A stretch of DNA of 64,000 nucleotides, taken from NCBI GenBank assembly GCA_017883205.1, contig JADGNZ010000022.1:1-64000 (forward strand), written 5' to 3'. The stretch's first letter is position 1. Each line of letters starts with the position of its first letter. This DNA is from Thermoanaerobaculia bacterium (lineage in GTDB: Bacteria > Acidobacteriota > Thermoanaerobaculia > Gp7-AA8). Below the pieces are notes generated by a model. The model was not told the DNA's origin. It made no database searches and saw only the letters and a list, made by a program, of their open reading frames with translations. Positions 49,279-58,244 of the stretch are shown here, one piece after another. Position numbers and translations under genes: made by a program.

Positions 49279-52272
49279 ATGAAGACGTATGTCTCATCTG
49301 TAATTTTGCTTTTTGCCTGTTTCGTCATGTTCATTGCGGCGCCACTGGCCGCGCAGTCTCCCAACACCGCGACGTTGATCGTGGCGGTCGTCGATCAAAC
49401 AGGCGCCGTCGTGCCGGGCGCCAAAGTCTCGCTGGTGAACGACGCCACTGGCGCCGTGCGCGACGCAATTTCGGCGAGCGACGGCAGAGTCACGCTGCCC
49501 GCGCTGTCGCTGACGGGCACCTACACTATCCGCGTGTCGAAGGAAGGATTTGACAACGAGGAGCGCAAAGACATCACGATGCGCTCGGGTGAGACGGCGA
49601 CGCTGAAGGTGAGCCTCCTCGTCGGCACCGGAGCCTCCGAGGTCACCGTGTTTGGGACGACCGAGGGAGTGAGGGCGGATCCGCAGATCGGGAGAAGGAT
49701 CGAGAGCAAGCAGATCGACGAGACGCCAATCCTCGGACGAAAGTTGTCAACCCTGCCGCTCCTCAACTCCGCGTTCCGGCAGGGAAAAGGGACAGGAGAC
49801 CTTTTCGTCAATCAGACCTACTTCGTCACTGGCGCGGGCTCACGCCGTACGACCACATTCACGCTCGACGGCGCAAATGACGACGAAGCGTGGGGCCGCC
49901 AGGCGATGATTGCCACCATTCCGCTGGGCGCCGTGCAGGAAGTGACGGTGCTCTCGAACGCATTCTCGTCCGAGTACGGTTGGACGGCCGGTCCAGCGCT
50001 GAACATCGTCACGAAGTCGGGCACGAACGCGCTGCACGGCGAAATGATTTACATGAGCCGCCTCGGCAGCATGCAGGCGAAGACGTTCTCGACGAGCGGC
50101 TATTGCGCGCCGTCCGTGGCCACATGCGTCACACCCGCAACGCTCCAGGCCATCAACCCGGTGGACATCCCCGACGCATTGAGCCAGTACTCCGGCTCGA
50201 TCGGCGGGCCGATCGTCAAGGACAGGACGTTCTTCTTTCTTACGGCTGATTACACGCGCCAGGATCGAACGGCGTTTCTTTCGAGCGCGCTGCCTGCCTT
50301 TGTCCTGCCTGCCGATGGCAGCCTCGACTACACCGGGCACTATCGCCAGTCGCTTTTCAACGGACGGTTGGATCACCAGCTCACATCGACGCAGACGCTG
50401 ATGTTGCGCGTGAACGTCGATCGCTTCTACGACACCAACCCCCAGGATGCCGTGGGCGGCACGAGCGCGCCGAGCGTCGCGCGCAAGTACTCCCGGGCGT
50501 CATGGACGTCGCAGCTCAATCACACGTCCGTTCTCAGCGAAAACCTTCTCAACGAGGCGCGATTCGCCTACCTGAACGGTGATCCGGTCACCAAGTGGGA
50601 AGCGCAGACGCTCTCGACCACCTACACGCGCGCCGGGTCCGTTCCTTTTACGATCGGACAGTCGCGCGCTTCCGACCTCTTCGGTCATCAGGCCCAACTC
50701 TCGGACACGCTGTCGTGGTCGACCGGCAAACACTACGTCCGCTTCGGCGGGAGTCTGATCCGCCACACCTCTGGAGGGTTCGGTAGCGAGCCCGGAACGG
50801 CAATCCTCGGCACGTTCACGTTCAAGAACACCACGACGGTGCCTTTCGGCTCTTTGACGCTGGCAGACGTGCAGAACTACACGCAGCCGATCAACTTCGG
50901 GATCAGCAGCTATGAGCTGACCCAGAAGCTCTACACCGGATTCGTGCAGGACACGATTCGCGTCACCAACGACCTCAACATCGACGCCGGCCTGCGCTAC
51001 GACCGCCAGACATTGACCGATGCGAAGAGGAACTTCGAGCCGCGCATCGGTTTCGGCTGGCATCCGAACGGCGATGCGCGCCTGGCCATTCGCGGCGGCT
51101 ACGGCATGTACTACACGCAGATTCAATCCAACTTGATCGCCAGCTACCTCGTGAATGGGCTGGATGGACTCACGACCTACACGGCCGTTCCCGGGCAGCT
51201 CGGCTTCCCGACCTGCCTGACGGGATCGTGCCTCCCGCTGTCGTTTGATCCCAAGACGTTGCTGCCCTCGCAATTGCCGGCACGCGACATCACAATCCAG
51301 GCCGGCCAGCGCGCGTTCTACGAGTCACAGTTCGCAAAGTACGGACTGAATTTCGACAAACTGCCGAATTATCCCGATCAATTGGTCAATCCACGCAGCC
51401 AGGTCCTGTCCATCGGCGCAGAGCGCGAATTCGGGACTGGATTTTTCATCTCGTCCGACTTCGTGCACCAGCGTTGGACCGATCTCGTGCGTACCGTTGA
51501 TCTGAACGCGCCGGCACCGTTCGATCGCACCGCGCCCGGCCAAGTACGAAGCGTGGCGGCGGCCAACGCGACGCGTCCGATCCTTCCCGTCAATGGCGGC
51601 GTGCGCCAGGTGAACGTGCTCATGAATCTCGGCGAAGCGGATTACAACGGTTTGCAGACGCAGATCACCTACCGCAATTCGCGCCTGTACGCCGCGCTCA
51701 GCTACACGTTGTCGCATGCGACGAACACCACCGAGCCGGATGGCAACGGCGTCGGACCGAATGACAGCAACATCGCGCGCCTTGGCGAGGTCGAGCGCGG
51801 CCCCAGCCTGCTCGACCAGCGTCACCGCGCCGTCCTCACGCTCAACTACCAGTTGCCCTTCAACATCACCGCCGGAACCTTGATGCAATACGCATCGGCA
51901 CGGCCATTCAGTGCGACAACCGGCATTGACAACAACGGGGACGGTATCAACAACGACCGTCCTGTCGTGAACGGAGTCGTGATGAGCAAGTCCGCTTTCC
52001 GCGGCACCCCCACCTCGGACGTTGGCCTCTTCGTCGAGGGCCGCCTCAAACAGTCACAGTTCGGTACGGTCCTCCTTCGTGTCGAAGGCTTCAATCTTCT
52101 CAATCACGGCAATTACCTCGGCCGTGGCCAGACCGTCTATGGCGACACAGCCACGCCGAACCCGACGTTCGGCCAGCTCGTCGCCGCGGGAACAGCTACC
52201 AATGCCATTCCGGCATTTGCCAATGTCGACCCGCCACGAATGTTTCAAATGCAGGTGCGATTCGTTTTCTGA
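49279..52272 (+). CDS. Oar-like TonB-dependent outer-membrane receptor
   Basis: GAAGGAG precedes the ATG. The 997-residue protein has a signal peptide (about 1-25), a carboxypeptidase-regulatory-like domain (about 30-120; VVDQTGAVVPGAKVSLVNDATGA) and a plug with TLDGANDDEAWGRQAMIATIPLGAVQEVTV. The beta-barrel ends in the expected aromatic residue (MQMQVRFVF). It takes up an unknown large substrate with TonB energy. It is about 80 residues longer than the receptor at 24.4 kb and clearly diverged from it. The DUF1080-like gene downstream hints at a carbohydrate or glycan substrate (inference). Confidence 0.9.
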   Translation: MKTYVSSVILLFACFVMFIAAPLAAQSPNTATLIVAVVDQTGAVVPGAKVSLVNDATGAVRDAISASDGRVTLPALSLTGTYTIRVSKEGFDNEERKDITMRSGETATLKVSLLVGTGASEVTVFGTTEGVRADPQIGRRIESKQIDETPILGRKLSTLPLLNSAFRQGKGTGDLFVNQTYFVTGAGSRRTTTFTLDGANDDEAWGRQAMIATIPLGAVQEVTVLSNAFSSEYGWTAGPALNIVTKSGTNALHGEMIYMSRLGSMQAKTFSTSGYCAPSVATCVTPATLQAINPVDIPDALSQYSGSIGGPIVKDRTFFFLTADYTRQDRTAFLSSALPAFVLPADGSLDYTGHYRQSLFNGRLDHQLTSTQTLMLRVNVDRFYDTNPQDAVGGTSAPSVARKYSRASWTSQLNHTSVLSENLLNEARFAYLNGDPVTKWEAQTLSTTYTRAGSVPFTIGQSRASDLFGHQAQLSDTLSWSTGKHYVRFGGSLIRHTSGGFGSEPGTAILGTFTFKNTTTVPFGSLTLADVQNYTQPINFGISSYELTQKLYTGFVQDTIRVTNDLNIDAGLRYDRQTLTDAKRNFEPRIGFGWHPNGDARLAIRGGYGMYYTQIQSNLIASYLVNGLDGLTTYTAVPGQLGFPTCLTGSCLPLSFDPKTLLPSQLPARDITIQAGQRAFYESQFAKYGLNFDKLPNYPDQLVNPRSQVLSIGAEREFGTGFFISSDFVHQRWTDLVRTVDLNAPAPFDRTAPGQVRSVAAANATRPILPVNGGVRQVNVLMNLGEADYNGLQTQITYRNSRLYAALSYTLSHATNTTEPDGNGVGPNDSNIARLGEVERGPSLLDQRHRAVLTLNYQLPFNITAGTLMQYASARPFSATTGIDNNGDGINNDRPVVNGVVMSKSAFRGTPTSDVGLFVEGRLKQSQFGTVLLRVEGFNLLNHGNYLGRGQTVYGDTATPNPTFGQLVAAGTATNAIPAFANVDPPRMFQMQVRFVF

Positions 52273-52362
52273 GCAAACGGCGGAGGATGAACAGCGCTGG
52301 TTTCAGCGCTGTTCACCCTCGGTCCATTCGCGATGTAAGCCGCAGTGTGAGTGAGGTGTTGA

Positions 52363-53025
52363 ATGAAGAAGGTCTTGATTTCGATCGCGTTGTTGTCTCT
52401 GGCGGTGGCGGGGAGCGTCTCGGTGCCGCCAACCGCCTTTCTGGCGATCGTGGGCGAATGGAGCGTCGCGAAGGACGCCGCAGGAAAGACTGTGTTGCAG
52501 GTCGATGGACGGCAATGGATCAAGGGCCAGCCGTCCGCCGGCCTTGCGGCGAAAGCGCGCACCATTTACGGCGCGAAGCACGAAGAGTTCATCGATAGCG
52601 TGAAGGCCTACGCGTACTTTCCGTACGCAGTCGCGAAGGGAGTCGATGATTTTCACGATGGTGAAATCTCGATCCGCTTTCGCCTTCTGGCCGGCCAACT
52701 CGATCAGTGCGCCGGCATCCTCTTCAACCTCAAGCCGAACGGCGACTATCTCACCGTCCGCTTCAACGGCAAAGAAGACAACCTCGTGCTCTGGACGTTC
52801 AAGGCCGGCAAGCGGAGTTTCGTCAAGAAGGCCTCCGAGAACGTTCACATCCCCCTCGGGGAATGGCACACGATCAAGATCGCCGTCTCCGGCACGCAAC
52901 TCCGCGGGTTTCTCGATGACAAGGCGATTCTCGATTACACACTTGCCGAGCCGGTGTCAGGCAAAGTCGGAGTGTGGTCGAAGACGGACAGCGTCAGCCA
53001 GTTTGATCAGTTCGTCGTGAAGTGA
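52363..53025 (+). CDS. Secreted DUF1080/concanavalin-like protein
   Basis: The 220-residue product has a signal peptide (about 1-20) and a single concanavalin-like jelly-roll of the 3-keto-disaccharide hydrolase (DUF1080) type: DGEISIRFRLLAGQLDQCAGILFNLKPNGDYLTVRFNGKEDNLVLW, then PLGEWHTIKIAVSGTQLRGFLDDKAILDY and GKVGVWSKTDSVSQFDQFVV. Whether it is catalytic or a binding module is not clear. It is 90 bp downstream of the TonB receptor and may be co-expressed, consistent with glycan use. Confidence 0.75.
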   Translation: MKKVLISIALLSLAVAGSVSVPPTAFLAIVGEWSVAKDAAGKTVLQVDGRQWIKGQPSAGLAAKARTIYGAKHEEFIDSVKAYAYFPYAVAKGVDDFHDGEISIRFRLLAGQLDQCAGILFNLKPNGDYLTVRFNGKEDNLVLWTFKAGKRSFVKKASENVHIPLGEWHTIKIAVSGTQLRGFLDDKAILDYTLAEPVSGKVGVWSKTDSVSQFDQFVVK

Positions 53026-53134
53026 CCTCAGAAGACAAAGAGTGGTGCCACGGCAAACGGTTTCCTGTGATCGGATCAGCCGCCCTGCCTCAGTTCGTGC
53101 ACGAATCCGGGCCGAAACGCAGCTTGATCTCCCC

Positions 53135-53610
53135 GAAGGAAAATTCCTCCTGAGAAAGGATTTCTCCTCCCGCAGAGGAAAATATCCTCCCGCAGAGGAA
53201 AATATCCTCTTGCGGAGGAAAATATCCTCCTCCAGAACACTTTAGTGTTCTTCAAGAGGATTTCATGACTCCTGCAGAGGACATCGCGCCTCCCTCGGAA
53301 GCAGAGAATGTTCCGAAAGAACCGAAATTTGCCTCCCGCGGAGCGTCCTTGCGCTGACGCGAAAGGAAAAAACGCTCCGCAGGAAGCATTTTCTCCTCTG
53401 CTGTTGCCAAAATTGCTGTATGCGCAAGGATTTTCCCTCTGCTGTTGCCAAAATTGATTTATCGACAAGCGATCGGTGGTCAAAGAGTTACCAAAATTGG
53501 TCCTAACGCAGCAGAAGACGCTGCAAGCAAGGGGATCGCCGCATGCTTGCACCCCGCAGCGCCACCTGTATAAGTGCGGGATGCCACCTAAGTGGTGCCG
53601 AAAGGGCCAT
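53135..53610. repeat. Dyad array E: about 20 units of 19-23 bp with changing arms
   Basis: Gene-free stretch 53026-53610. Three near-identical units GAGGAAAATATCCTC start at 53175, 53195 and 53215. They are followed by GAACACTTTAGTGTTC (53235), GAGG-8-CCTC (53277), AGCG-6-CGCT (about 53342), CCAAAATTGG-like units (53404, 53445, 53488), GCAGC-7-GCTGC (about 53510) and CCACCTAAGTGG (53584). Unit starts stay 19-23 bp apart. The arms change sequence but remain complementary, so pairing symmetry rather than primary sequence is conserved. The array lies between convergent genes. Confidence 0.85.
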
Positions 53611-54945
53611 CTATGCGGCACCGGCACTTCTCTCTGTGCCAAACAAGGACCGGCGCCTGACAAACCAAATCACCGCCACCACGATCGGCCAGGCAACATA
53701 GAAGACCATCTCCGCTCCGCTCGCCCTTTTCGCCAACGGATAGCCCGGATACGACGACGTCTCGCGCGCCGGCGCACGGACACCCGCGAGACCGTAAATC
53801 GTATCGAGCACGATCTCCTCAGTCGTCGATCGGCTCATCGCGCTCTTCGATCCAAGCTGATAGACGACCTCGCCGTAGCGCGCGTCGTTCTCGAACAGAC
53901 CTGAACGTCCCGCCAGCGGATAGATGACTCGTACATCTCGCTTCGCCCGCCGCAATTTCAGCAGGACGTTGTTCTCGAAGTCGGTCATGCGCGGATCTTC
54001 GGAGGATAGAAACACCGTGATCGTCAGTGGGTCGCTGATGCCGGCAAGTGCTCGCTCGTCCGAGGGAGAAAACGAATTGCGCCGGTTCTTGGAGAGATCG
54101 AAGCTCGCGCGAACCTGCATCGCGCAGATAGTCGCAATCGCCGCGACCGTCACTGCGATTGCCGAATGCGCGAGCCGCGTTCGAATGCTTCGCCCGAGGC
54201 GAAGCCAGATCGCGGCGATGGCGAATCCGAGCAGCGAAATGATCAGCATCACCAGCACGACATCGACACGTAGCAATCCCCGCTCGAAACCGCGCGACGT
54301 CGCGGTCGGCGTGAACGACGCAAGCGTCTGCACGATCCCGCCCCGGCCTGCGGCGATGAAGTCGAGCGCCCACGTTCCGATCGTGAAGGCCAGCACGATG
54401 ATGGCCGCGTTTGCAGCGCCCGACATCAGCGCCGCTGCGGCCATGGCAATCGACGCGATGAGCAGAAAGCGAAGCGTGTAGCCAGCGAGGAGGTTGAGCA
54501 CTTCCGCGGCGTGCAGATGCCCGCCGTAACCACGCCAGAGTGCCAAAGCAATGAAGAACGGGACGAGCGAGACGATCCAGGAGCCGATGAGCGCGATCAC
54601 TTTCGTAGCGATCTGCGAGCCGATCGAGGACGGCCATTGCAGCATCAGCTTCAGCGCGTCGGACGACTTCTCTGACGCTACGAGCCGGATGGCCACGAAC
54701 GGAAAAAGGAGCGTGATGGCGAGATCGTAGGCACCAAGGGTTGGCGTCAGTATGCCGTCGAGCGGCGACAGCCCCTGCGCCAGCGCCGCTGCCCCTCCTC
54801 CGATCCCGCTCGCCTCGGCGTACGCATTCACGGCAGTGATGAAGCCTTGTCCCGTGAGCAGCCCCACGATCACCAGCAACAGCCAGAACGCGCGGCTGGC
54901 CGCCAACTCCGCGATCTCCTTCCGCACCAGATCACGTGAGCGCAA
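53611..54945 (-). CDS. ABC-2-type permease fused to a GldG-like domain
   Basis: The N-terminal half (about residues 15-265) is an ABC-2 permease with six membrane segments (LLLVIVGLLTGQGF, TLLFPFVAIRLVASEKSSDALKLML). After a helix at ~265-285, the C-terminal part (about 295-420) resembles the extracytoplasmic domain of GldG/ABC-type uncharacterised transporters (NSFSPSDERALAGISDPLTITVFLSSEDPRMTDFENNVLLKL), closed by a final membrane helix (about 415-432). It overlaps the ATPase gene by 14 bases. Probably exports or handles an envelope component. Gliding function is not implied. Confidence 0.82.
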   Translation of the reverse strand: MRSRDLVRKEIAELAASRAFWLLLVIVGLLTGQGFITAVNAYAEASGIGGGAAALAQGLSPLDGILTPTLGAYDLAITLLFPFVAIRLVASEKSSDALKLMLQWPSSIGSQIATKVIALIGSWIVSLVPFFIALALWRGYGGHLHAAEVLNLLAGYTLRFLLIASIAMAAAALMSGAANAAIIVLAFTIGTWALDFIAAGRGGIVQTLASFTPTATSRGFERGLLRVDVVLVMLIISLLGFAIAAIWLRLGRSIRTRLAHSAIAVTVAAIATICAMQVRASFDLSKNRRNSFSPSDERALAGISDPLTITVFLSSEDPRMTDFENNVLLKLRRAKRDVRVIYPLAGRSGLFENDARYGEVVYQLGSKSAMSRSTTEEIVLDTIYGLAGVRAPARETSSYPGYPLAKRASGAEMVFYVAWPIVVAVIWFVRRRSLFGTERSAGAA

Positions 54946-55588
54946 GGAAGACCTCCTCGAGCCCGCTCACTCCCGCCCGCGATGTCAGCTCGCTAATCGT
55001 TCCCTCCGCGACCGACCGTCCGTTGTCGAGTAGAAGAAATCGATCGCAGGCGCGCTCGGCGTCGCGGAGTTGGTGAATGGAGAGCACGAGCGTGCGGCCC
55101 TTCGCTGCATCCCGGCGCAGGATGCTCATAACCTGGCGGGTCTGGCGCAGATCGAGTCCGTCGAACGGCTCATCGAGCAGCAGCACCGGCCGCGGCACGG
55201 AGAGTCCCATGGCGATATCGAGCCGCTTCGCCTCGCCTTTCGACAGCGAACCGACCGTGGCGTGTTGCAGCGCCACGAGATCGAGATCGGCGAACAGTGT
55301 CTCGTCGAGCCGCGAGTCGAACATGCGCGCGGTCAGTTCCAGCGTCCAACGGACTGTCTGGTCGGGCCACGGTCGGATCGCGTCAGGAACGTAAAACAGC
55401 GGCTCGCCGTGAACCGTGCCGCCGTGAAAGGGAAGCACGGCGGCGACGCACTCGAAAAGCGTTGTCTTCCCTGCTCCGTTGGGACCGATGACGCCGAGGA
55501 TCTCGGAGGGATGGGCCGTGAAAGAGACGTCGGTCAGCACCGCGCGCGATCCGCGTCGCGCGCAAAGTCCTGCAACTGCGAGACTCAT
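54932..55588 (-). CDS. ABC transporter ATP-binding protein
   Basis: The 218-residue ATPase has Walker A GPNGAGKTT, a signature with one change (SLSKGEAKRLDIAM), Walker B PVLLLDEPFDGLD and the H-loop in VLSIHQLRD. It is linked by overlaps to both neighbours: ATGA with the upstream lipoprotein gene and 14 bases with the permease gene. The three thus form one operon, with this protein as the motor of the ABC-2/GldG-like permease. Confidence 0.92.
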   Translation of the reverse strand: MSLAVAGLCARRGSRAVLTDVSFTAHPSEILGVIGPNGAGKTTLFECVAAVLPFHGGTVHGEPLFYVPDAIRPWPDQTVRWTLELTARMFDSRLDETLFADLDLVALQHATVGSLSKGEAKRLDIAMGLSVPRPVLLLDEPFDGLDLRQTRQVMSILRRDAAKGRTLVLSIHQLRDAERACDRFLLLDNGRSVAEGTISELTSRAGVSGLEEVFLALT

Positions 55589-56112
55589 CGCGCCGGCAGA
55601 TACGCGGCGGGAATCGGATGCGCGGCATCTTCCTCCTGCCAGAAAATCGTCAGCACCTTCCAGTCGTCGCCGATCCGCACGAGTTGAAAGCTGTTGATGC
55701 CGCGCGCGAACGGTTTGTCATCCGAGGAGGCGTGACGCGATTCGTAGGTGCTGAAGACGTGGGCGATGTCGCCGAAGCGTTCTTCGGAGTTGTGAGCCGG
55801 CCGCTCGAAGAAACCGTGGTCCTTGAAGTACACGCCCGCTTTGTCCGCGTACTCCTTCGGAGTCATCACGTTCGCGGTGACGACGCCGTCGGCGCGCTTG
55901 GTCGAGATCAGGCGCGCGCCGGGCGCAAAGAGTGCCTCGAATCGATCCCAATCGCGCCGTCCCGCCGGCCCGGAGATGACGTTGTAGACAGCCAGCACCG
56001 TCGAGTCGATCGCGAATTGATCGCTGCCGGGCTGTGGCGCGTCGGATGGTTTCATCGATGTACAGGCGGACGCGGACAGTAACAGAACGGCCAGCAGCGC
56101 TCGGAATCTCAT
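55585..56112 (-). CDS. NTF2/SnoaL-like lipoprotein
   Basis: The signal ends in a lipobox (LLSASAC, cysteine at about residue 17). The mature ~158 residues form an NTF2-like (DUF4440/SnoaL) cone fold: VYNVISGPAGRRDWDRFEALFAPGARLI, HVFSTYESRH, INSFQLVRIGDDWKVLTIFWQEE. These proteins bind or turn over small ligands; several lack enzyme activity. First gene of the operon with the ABC exporter, so it may be a periplasmic accessory. Divergent from the small lipoprotein gene at 56179. Confidence 0.8.
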   Translation of the reverse strand: MRFRALLAVLLLSASACTSMKPSDAPQPGSDQFAIDSTVLAVYNVISGPAGRRDWDRFEALFAPGARLISTKRADGVVTANVMTPKEYADKAGVYFKDHGFFERPAHNSEERFGDIAHVFSTYESRHASSDDKPFARGINSFQLVRIGDDWKVLTIFWQEEDAAHPIPAAYLPAR

Positions 56113-56178
56113 GGGCGGCGAGTATAGATCGTGGCGATGGCTGCGTTCTTGCGATGTGATTCCGGCAGGAGATCAACC

Positions 56179-56475
56179 ATGAAAAGAATAACGGCGTTAT
56201 TCGCGGCCCTGGTTCTCGTCGCGGCGACGGGATGCATGGAGAAGAAAACGGAATCGACATCGACGGTGAGCGGCACGGACACGGTGTCGAGCAGCACGAC
56301 GACCATCTCGACGACCGTCCCGGCAGTCGACACGGCGACGACGGCAGCGGCGAAGGCCGACGTCAAGGAAGCGGGGAAGGACGCAGCGGAGGCGGCGCGG
56401 GAGGCGGCTCATGGCACCGGCACCGCGATGGAAACGGCTGGAAAAGAGATCCAGCGCAAGACGAAGAAGAATTAG
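56179..56475 (+). CDS. Small Ala/Thr-rich lipoprotein
   Basis: ATG 56179 has an AGGAGA site and gives a 98-residue lipoprotein: signal MKRITALFAALVLVAATGC with lipidated C19. A Ser/Thr-rich stretch (about 22-50) follows, then an Ala/Lys amphipathic helix (KADVKEAGKDAAEAAREAAHG). This build resembles small stress-related or Lpp-like envelope proteins. A longer in-frame start at 56131 lacks a ribosome site. The function is unknown. Confidence 0.7.
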   Translation: MKRITALFAALVLVAATGCMEKKTESTSTVSGTDTVSSSTTTISTTVPAVDTATTAAAKADVKEAGKDAAEAAREAAHGTGTAMETAGKEIQRKTKKN

Positions 56476-56499
56476 CCGGGCGGTCGCAGGCGATCGCGC

Positions 56500-57243
56500 T
56501 TAGCGCGCGTGCGAGTCCGCGACCTTGCTCGCTGCCGGTGCCGCGGGCATGGCATTGCGGATGTGCTTCGCGATCCGGGTGATGTAGTTGATCGTCTCGC
56601 GGAATGGCGGCACGCCGTTGTACTTCCAGACGTTTCCTTCGCCGGCGTTGTAGGCGGCGACGGCGAGATCGGCGTTGCCGTTGAATGTCTTGAGCAGCCA
56701 GCGCAGGTAGCGCACGCCGCCGTAGATGTTGGCGACGGGATCGTAGGAATCGGTGACGCCGAAACGTTCCGCGGTCGAGGGCATGAGTTGCATCAGGCCG
56801 CGGGCGCCTTTGTCGGAGACCTCACGAGCGTTGAAGTCGGACTCCGCTTTGATCACGGCGGAGACGAGCGCGGCATCGACGTCGAACTTCTTCGCCGCTT
56901 CGACGATGATTGCGTCGAACTTCGACTTGAAGAGCGGCTTCCGGGCCTCGTCGTAGCGCCAGGAGCGGGTCGGGAAGATGCCGCCATCTTTCTCAACGGC
57001 TTTCTTCACCTCTTCGACGATGGCAGCAGGGACGATCTCATCGTCGAGGATGCGGTCGACACGCGTGAGCGGGACCGTGATGGCGCCGCCGCTCTTGAGC
57101 GAGAGTTGCACTTCGCTCTCACCGACTAATTTGTAGCTGCTGATCTTCATCGCGCGCCCGTCGACGAAGAGGGCAATGCTCGCGCCTGCTGGCGAGGCGA
57201 GCAGAAGGAGCGCGATGAATGGAAGAAGCCGCTTGATCGTCAT
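56500..57243 (-). CDS. Lytic murein transglycosylase (SLT family)
   Basis: Cleaves the glycan strands of peptidoglycan in the periplasm. The signal peptide (about 1-22) is followed by an N-terminal region of ~90 residues and the SLT domain (about 105-235). Catalytic Glu is in VIKAESDFNAREVSDKGARGLMQLMPSTAERFGV, with AAYNAGEGNVWKYNGVPPFRETINYI further on. The product has 247 residues. It lies 53 bp after xerD on the same strand and may share its transcript. Confidence 0.92.
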   Translation of the reverse strand: MTIKRLLPFIALLLLASPAGASIALFVDGRAMKISSYKLVGESEVQLSLKSGGAITVPLTRVDRILDDEIVPAAIVEEVKKAVEKDGGIFPTRSWRYDEARKPLFKSKFDAIIVEAAKKFDVDAALVSAVIKAESDFNAREVSDKGARGLMQLMPSTAERFGVTDSYDPVANIYGGVRYLRWLLKTFNGNADLAVAAYNAGEGNVWKYNGVPPFRETINYITRIAKHIRNAMPAAPAASKVADSHAR

Positions 57244-57296
57244 CGGTGGCAACGCTGTGAACTAGGACGTAACGAATGTTATTGCAGTTACATCCC

Positions 57297-58244
57297 TCAT
57301 GCACGCGGATGGAATTGCTCGTACATCTTCTGCAGACGGGCCCGGGATACGTGCGTGTAGATCTGGGTCGTCGAAATGTCGCTGTGACCCAGCATCATCT
57401 GCACGCTGCGCAGGTCGGCGCCGTTTTCCAGAAGGTGCGTAGCGAAGGAGTGACGAAGAACGTGCGGCGAGATGTGACCGCTGATTCCGGCCTGCCGCGC
57501 GTAGCGAACGATCTTCATCCAGAAGGCCTGCCGCGACATCGGCCGGCCGCGGTTGGAGAGGAAGAGATGCGGATCGGAGTGCTTTTCGAAGCCGCGCCGC
57601 CCCTGTTCGAGATAGGCGACGATCGTATCGCGGGCGCTGTCGCCGAACGGGACGATCCGCTCCTTCGACCCCTTGCCGATCGTGCGCAGAAATCCGGCGT
57701 CCATGACCAGATCCTCGACCTTTACATGGATGAGCTCGGAGACGCGCAGGCCCGTTGCGTAAAGCAGCTCGAGCATCGCTGCGTCGCGGAGGCCGTCGGG
57801 GGTGTTGCGGTCGGGCGCGCGCAAGAGCGCTTCCACTTCTTCCGGCGGCATCGACTTCGGCAACGTCGTCCAGAGCTTCGGGTTCTCGATGTTCTCGGTT
57901 GGATCGTGCTTGAGATGTTTCTCGGCCACGAGAAATCGGAACAGCCCGCGTATCGCCGCAAGGGCGCGCGCCACGGAGCGCGCGGAAATGCCTGCCGTGC
58001 GCAGTGCCTGGAAGTAGCGGACGATCTGAATCCGCTGCACGCGCTCGAGGTCCACCTCTTGATCCGCGAGCCAATGGCCGAAGTGTTTGAGGTCCGACTG
58101 GTAGGCCGACAGCGAGTTCTTCGCCAGTCCTTTCTCGACCGCGAGGTAGTCGAGAAAAATCGGCAACCAGGTCAGAAAGTACGGGCCGGTCTCTTTCTTC
58201 TCGGGGTCGGCCGCGCGCGGACTCTTACGCATTGGCAGCTTCAT
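57297..58244 (-). CDS. xerD: Tyrosine site-specific recombinase XerD
   Basis: Resolves chromosome dimers at dif with FtsK. The 315-residue protein has an N-terminal SAM-like core-binding domain (LDYLAVEKGLAKNSLSAYQSDLKHFGHWL) and the catalytic domain with Arg in YATGLRVSEL, Lys in IGKGSKERIVPF, HVLRHSFATHLL, GHSDISTTQIYTH and the terminal Tyr nucleophile in TQIYTHV. The start is either ATG 58244 or ATG 58232; both overlap the end of lipA, so translation is coupled. No integrase-like insertion context is seen, which favours the housekeeping role. Confidence 0.9.
   Translation of the reverse strand: MKLPMRKSPRAADPEKKETGPYFLTWLPIFLDYLAVEKGLAKNSLSAYQSDLKHFGHWLADQEVDLERVQRIQIVRYFQALRTAGISARSVARALAAIRGLFRFLVAEKHLKHDPTENIENPKLWTTLPKSMPPEEVEALLRAPDRNTPDGLRDAAMLELLYATGLRVSELIHVKVEDLVMDAGFLRTIGKGSKERIVPFGDSARDTIVAYLEQGRRGFEKHSDPHLFLSNRGRPMSRQAFWMKIVRYARQAGISGHISPHVLRHSFATHLLENGADLRSVQMMLGHSDISTTQIYTHVSRARLQKMYEQFHPRA

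Noticed and set aside
57297-58244. XerD-like gene as a phage or island integrase
   Set aside because: It overlaps lipA in a housekeeping run, has no adjacent tRNA or attachment-site repeat, and matches XerD in length and motifs.
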